Shown: positions 12,007-13,977 of the stretch, one piece after another | Position numbering within the stretch: position 1 is the first letter of the stretch | How the letters are laid out: every line of letters begins with the position of its first letter | NCBI GenBank assembly: GCA_048594375.1 | Contig: JBMDXK010000032.1 | Location: 1 to 13,977, forward strand | DNA from: JBMDXK01 sp048594375 | Lineage (GTDB): Bacteria > Pseudomonadota > Alphaproteobacteria > Rhizobiales > Methylopilaceae | Direction of reading: 5' to 3' | DNA length: 13,977 nucleotides | The notes under the pieces: model-generated | The model's input: only the letters and a program-made list of their open reading frames with translations | Database searches by the model: none | Told to the model about the DNA's origin: nothing | Made by a program: the position numbers and the translations under genes

Positions 12007-13977
12007 CTACTCTGCTGCTACGGGCGCTTTGGAACGGCTGGCAAGCGCACTGCATTCCGCCATGACTTTGGAAGCCCGTGCAATGGGATTGGTAAGGTAA
12101 TAATCCATGACCGCAGGGACGAATGACACTTTTTTAACTTTTCCTTTGAGTCGTGCAAGAGGCTCAAGCGTTTTAAAGTCATTCTTTTGTAAGCTATCAA
12201 GTGCGGCGAAGTGCGGATATTCCTGAAAAAGCTTTTCACGCAGGGCTGACAAAGAATTGTAGCCAAGCGTAACACCAAGAGTTTCAGAAAGTGCGCGCAA
12301 GATTGCCCAGTCTTCACGGGCATCACCGGGTGGGAAATTGCCACGCAGCGCCATTTGTACGCGGCCTTCAGTATTCACATAAAGACCGGATTTTTCAGTG
12401 TAGGTCGCGCCAGGCAGGATAACATCGGCGCGATGCGCTCCACGATCGCCGTGTGTGCCGAGATAAACAACAAAGGCGCCTTCCGCAACGTCGATTTCGT
12501 CTGCTCCAAGAAGAAACAGCAGATCAGCACCTTCTTCTGTCACCAGATCAGCCGCAGACTTGCCGCCTTTTTGCGGTACAAAGCCAAGATCAAGCGCACC
12601 GACACGGGCAGCGGCGGTATGCAGCACGGCCAGACCGTTCCAGCCTTCCGCAGTATTTTCAGAAAGTGCAAGAATGTGAACAGCTTGGCTCAGCATTTTT
12701 GCGGCATCCGCGTGCATCAAAGCGCCCTGCCCGATGATAACCAGCGGTTTTTGCGCGTCCTTCAAAAGAGCGGCGAAACCATTGTTTCCACTTGCAATAT
12801 CCGCAACTGTTTCAGAACCGGCTCCTAAATATTCAGCCGGATAGGTAAGATCAGCAGGCACGCCCACCAAACCAATTTTGACACCGCTGTTGCGCCAGCG
12901 TTTGCGGATGCGGGCATTGAGAACAGGCGCTTCATGGCGCGGATTAGCACCAATAATTAAAATAGCGTCGGCTTCGTCAATACCGGCAATACCGGCGTTG
13001 AACACATAGCTGGCGCGGCCAAGCGCCGGATCCAGCAATGCTCCATCCTGACGGCAATCAAGATTGCTAACCCCCAATTGAGCCATCATATCTTTCAGCG
13101 CATAAACTTCCTCAACCGATGCCAGATCACCGGCAATGGCACCCATACGCTCTGGCGCAGTAGCCCTGACTTTACCAGCAATAGCGCTAAAAGCCTCGGC
13201 CCAGCTCGCGGGACGCAAGCGGCCGTTTTCACGCACATAAGGACGGTCAAGACGTTGGGACTTCAGCCCATCCCAGATAAAGCGGGATTTATCGGCCAGC
13301 CATTCTTCATTGATGTCTTCATTGAGCCGGGGCAGAATGCGCATGACTTCGCGGCCGCGGCTGTCCACGCGGATTGCGGAACCAACAGCATCCATCACGT
13401 CAATGCTTTCGGTTTTGGTCAGCTCCCAAGGGCGCGCTTTAAATTCATAAGGTTTGGAAGTCAACGCACCCACGGGGCAAAGGTCAATCACATTGCCTTG
13501 CAGTTCGGAAGACAGCGCTTCTTCAAGATAGGTGGTGATTTCCATGTCCTCACCGCGGCCAATGGCACCCAGCTCGGAAACACCGCTCACCTCGGTAAGA
13601 AAACGCACGCAGCGTGTGCAATGGATGCAACGGTTCATGCTGGTTTTCACCAGCGGGCCCATATATTTATCTTCAACCGCGCGTTTGTTTTCATGGTAGC
13701 GGGATGTATCCGCGCCATAGGCCATTGCCTGATCTTGCAAATCGCACTCACCACCTTGATCGCAGATCGGGCAATCAAGCGGATGGTTTATCAGCAGAAA
13801 TTCCATAACACCCTGACGGGCTTTTTTGATGTTCGGCGTCTTGGTGAAGACTTCTGGAGGCTCGCCATTGGGACCTGGCCGCAGATCCTTGATGGCCATG
13901 GCGCAAGAAGCAACTGGTTTTGGCGCTCCTTTCACTTCCACCAGACACATCCGGCAGTTCCCGGCGATGGAAAGGCG
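12007..13977 (-). CDS. nuoG: NADH-quinone oxidoreductase subunit G, 5' end outside the window
   Basis: Fe-S and molybdopterin-oxidoreductase-like subunit of the complex I peripheral arm, carrying clusters N1b, N5 and N4. 656 codons are present and open to the right edge in frame (RLSIAGNCRMCLVEV); roughly 35-40 N-terminal residues are missing, judging from related NuoG. In visible numbering, three of the four N1b cysteines are C8, C11 and C25. N5 is H65, C69, C72, C78 (HPLDCPICDQGGEC), and N4 is C117, C120, C123 and C167. The extra N7 motif of E. coli and Thermus is absent, as usual in alphaproteobacteria. The domain related to formate dehydrogenase follows from about residue 180 but has no catalytic role. 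The ATG at 13950 is internal (it lies within CRMC), not the start. The gene ends four bases before nuoH. Confidence 0.97.
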   Translation of the reverse strand, partial: RLSIAGNCRMCLVEVKGAPKPVASCAMAIKDLRPGPNGEPPEVFTKTPNIKKARQGVMEFLLINHPLDCPICDQGGECDLQDQAMAYGADTSRYHENKRAVEDKYMGPLVKTSMNRCIHCTRCVRFLTEVSGVSELGAIGRGEDMEITTYLEEALSSELQGNVIDLCPVGALTSKPYEFKARPWELTKTESIDVMDAVGSAIRVDSRGREVMRILPRLNEDINEEWLADKSRFIWDGLKSQRLDRPYVRENGRLRPASWAEAFSAIAGKVRATAPERMGAIAGDLASVEEVYALKDMMAQLGVSNLDCRQDGALLDPALGRASYVFNAGIAGIDEADAILIIGANPRHEAPVLNARIRKRWRNSGVKIGLVGVPADLTYPAEYLGAGSETVADIASGNNGFAALLKDAQKPLVIIGQGALMHADAAKMLSQAVHILALSENTAEGWNGLAVLHTAAARVGALDLGFVPQKGGKSAADLVTEEGADLLFLLGADEIDVAEGAFVVYLGTHGDRGAHRADVILPGATYTEKSGLYVNTEGRVQMALRGNFPPGDAREDWAILRALSETLGVTLGYNSLSALREKLFQEYPHFAALDSLQKNDFKTLEPLARLKGKVKKVSFVPAVMDYYLTNPIARASKVMAECSALASRSKAPVAAE

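Noticed and set aside
13950..13977. ATG13950 as the nuoG start
   Set aside because: The frame stays open to the right edge and encodes RLSIAGNCR, which belongs to the 2Fe-2S site; the gene is simply cut by the window.
1..13977. CRISPR array, insertion sequence, integrase, toxin-antitoxin, phage or defence genes
   Set aside because: None seen. Apart from short spacers the window is filled with housekeeping genes, and there are no direct-repeat arrays or transposase-like frames.

Overview
The window is core-genome DNA from an alphaproteobacterium. It is most likely a member of the Hyphomicrobiales (Rhizobiales) close to the Brucellaceae/Bartonellaceae. The reasons are the protein sequences (NuoG, NuoH and NuoI read like Brucella-type orthologues), the presence of RNase J, and a DUF1467 protein behind the nuo cluster. 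The base composition is moderate, without the very high G+C third positions of free-living rhizobia. The family-level placement is an inference from remembered protein families, not a search.

Right and centre (1562-13977, minus strand): a long, tightly packed operon read from right to left, nuoG (5' end outside the window), nuoH, nuoI, nuoJ, nuoK, nuoL, nuoM, nuoN, birA, rnj, and a DUF1467 gene. Most junctions are overlaps or gaps of at most about 45 bases. The one exception is a 187-base structured spacer between nuoI and nuoJ. The eight nuo genes encode the distal part of NADH:quinone oxidoreductase (complex I): the Fe-S subunits NuoG and NuoI, the quinone-site/membrane-anchor subunit NuoH, and the proton-pumping membrane arm J-K-L-M-N. 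birA (biotin protein ligase) and rnj (RNase J) follow as riders on the same transcript.

Left (1-1561): rlmB (23S rRNA 2'-O-methyltransferase, SPOUT family) runs on the plus strand towards the end of the nuo operon. The two converging units share a hairpin terminator near 1498-1527. Upstream of rlmB, and divergent from it, is a stable-RNA/translation unit on the minus strand: a strong sigma-70-like promoter, tRNA-Tyr(GTA), tRNA-Gly(TCC), then tuf (EF-Tu, only its first 45 codons inside the window). This keeps part of the order known from the enterobacterial thrU-tyrU-glyT-thrT-tufB operon.

I see no mobile element, CRISPR array, phage gene, defence system or other accessory module. The points worth a second look are small: a histidine-rich insertion in NuoL, the structured nuoI-nuoJ spacer, a birA gene that starts with TTG directly after and in frame with the nuoN stop codon, a hairpin at the predicted 5' end of the tRNA-tuf transcript, and the junction that puts rlmB next to the DUF1467 gene.
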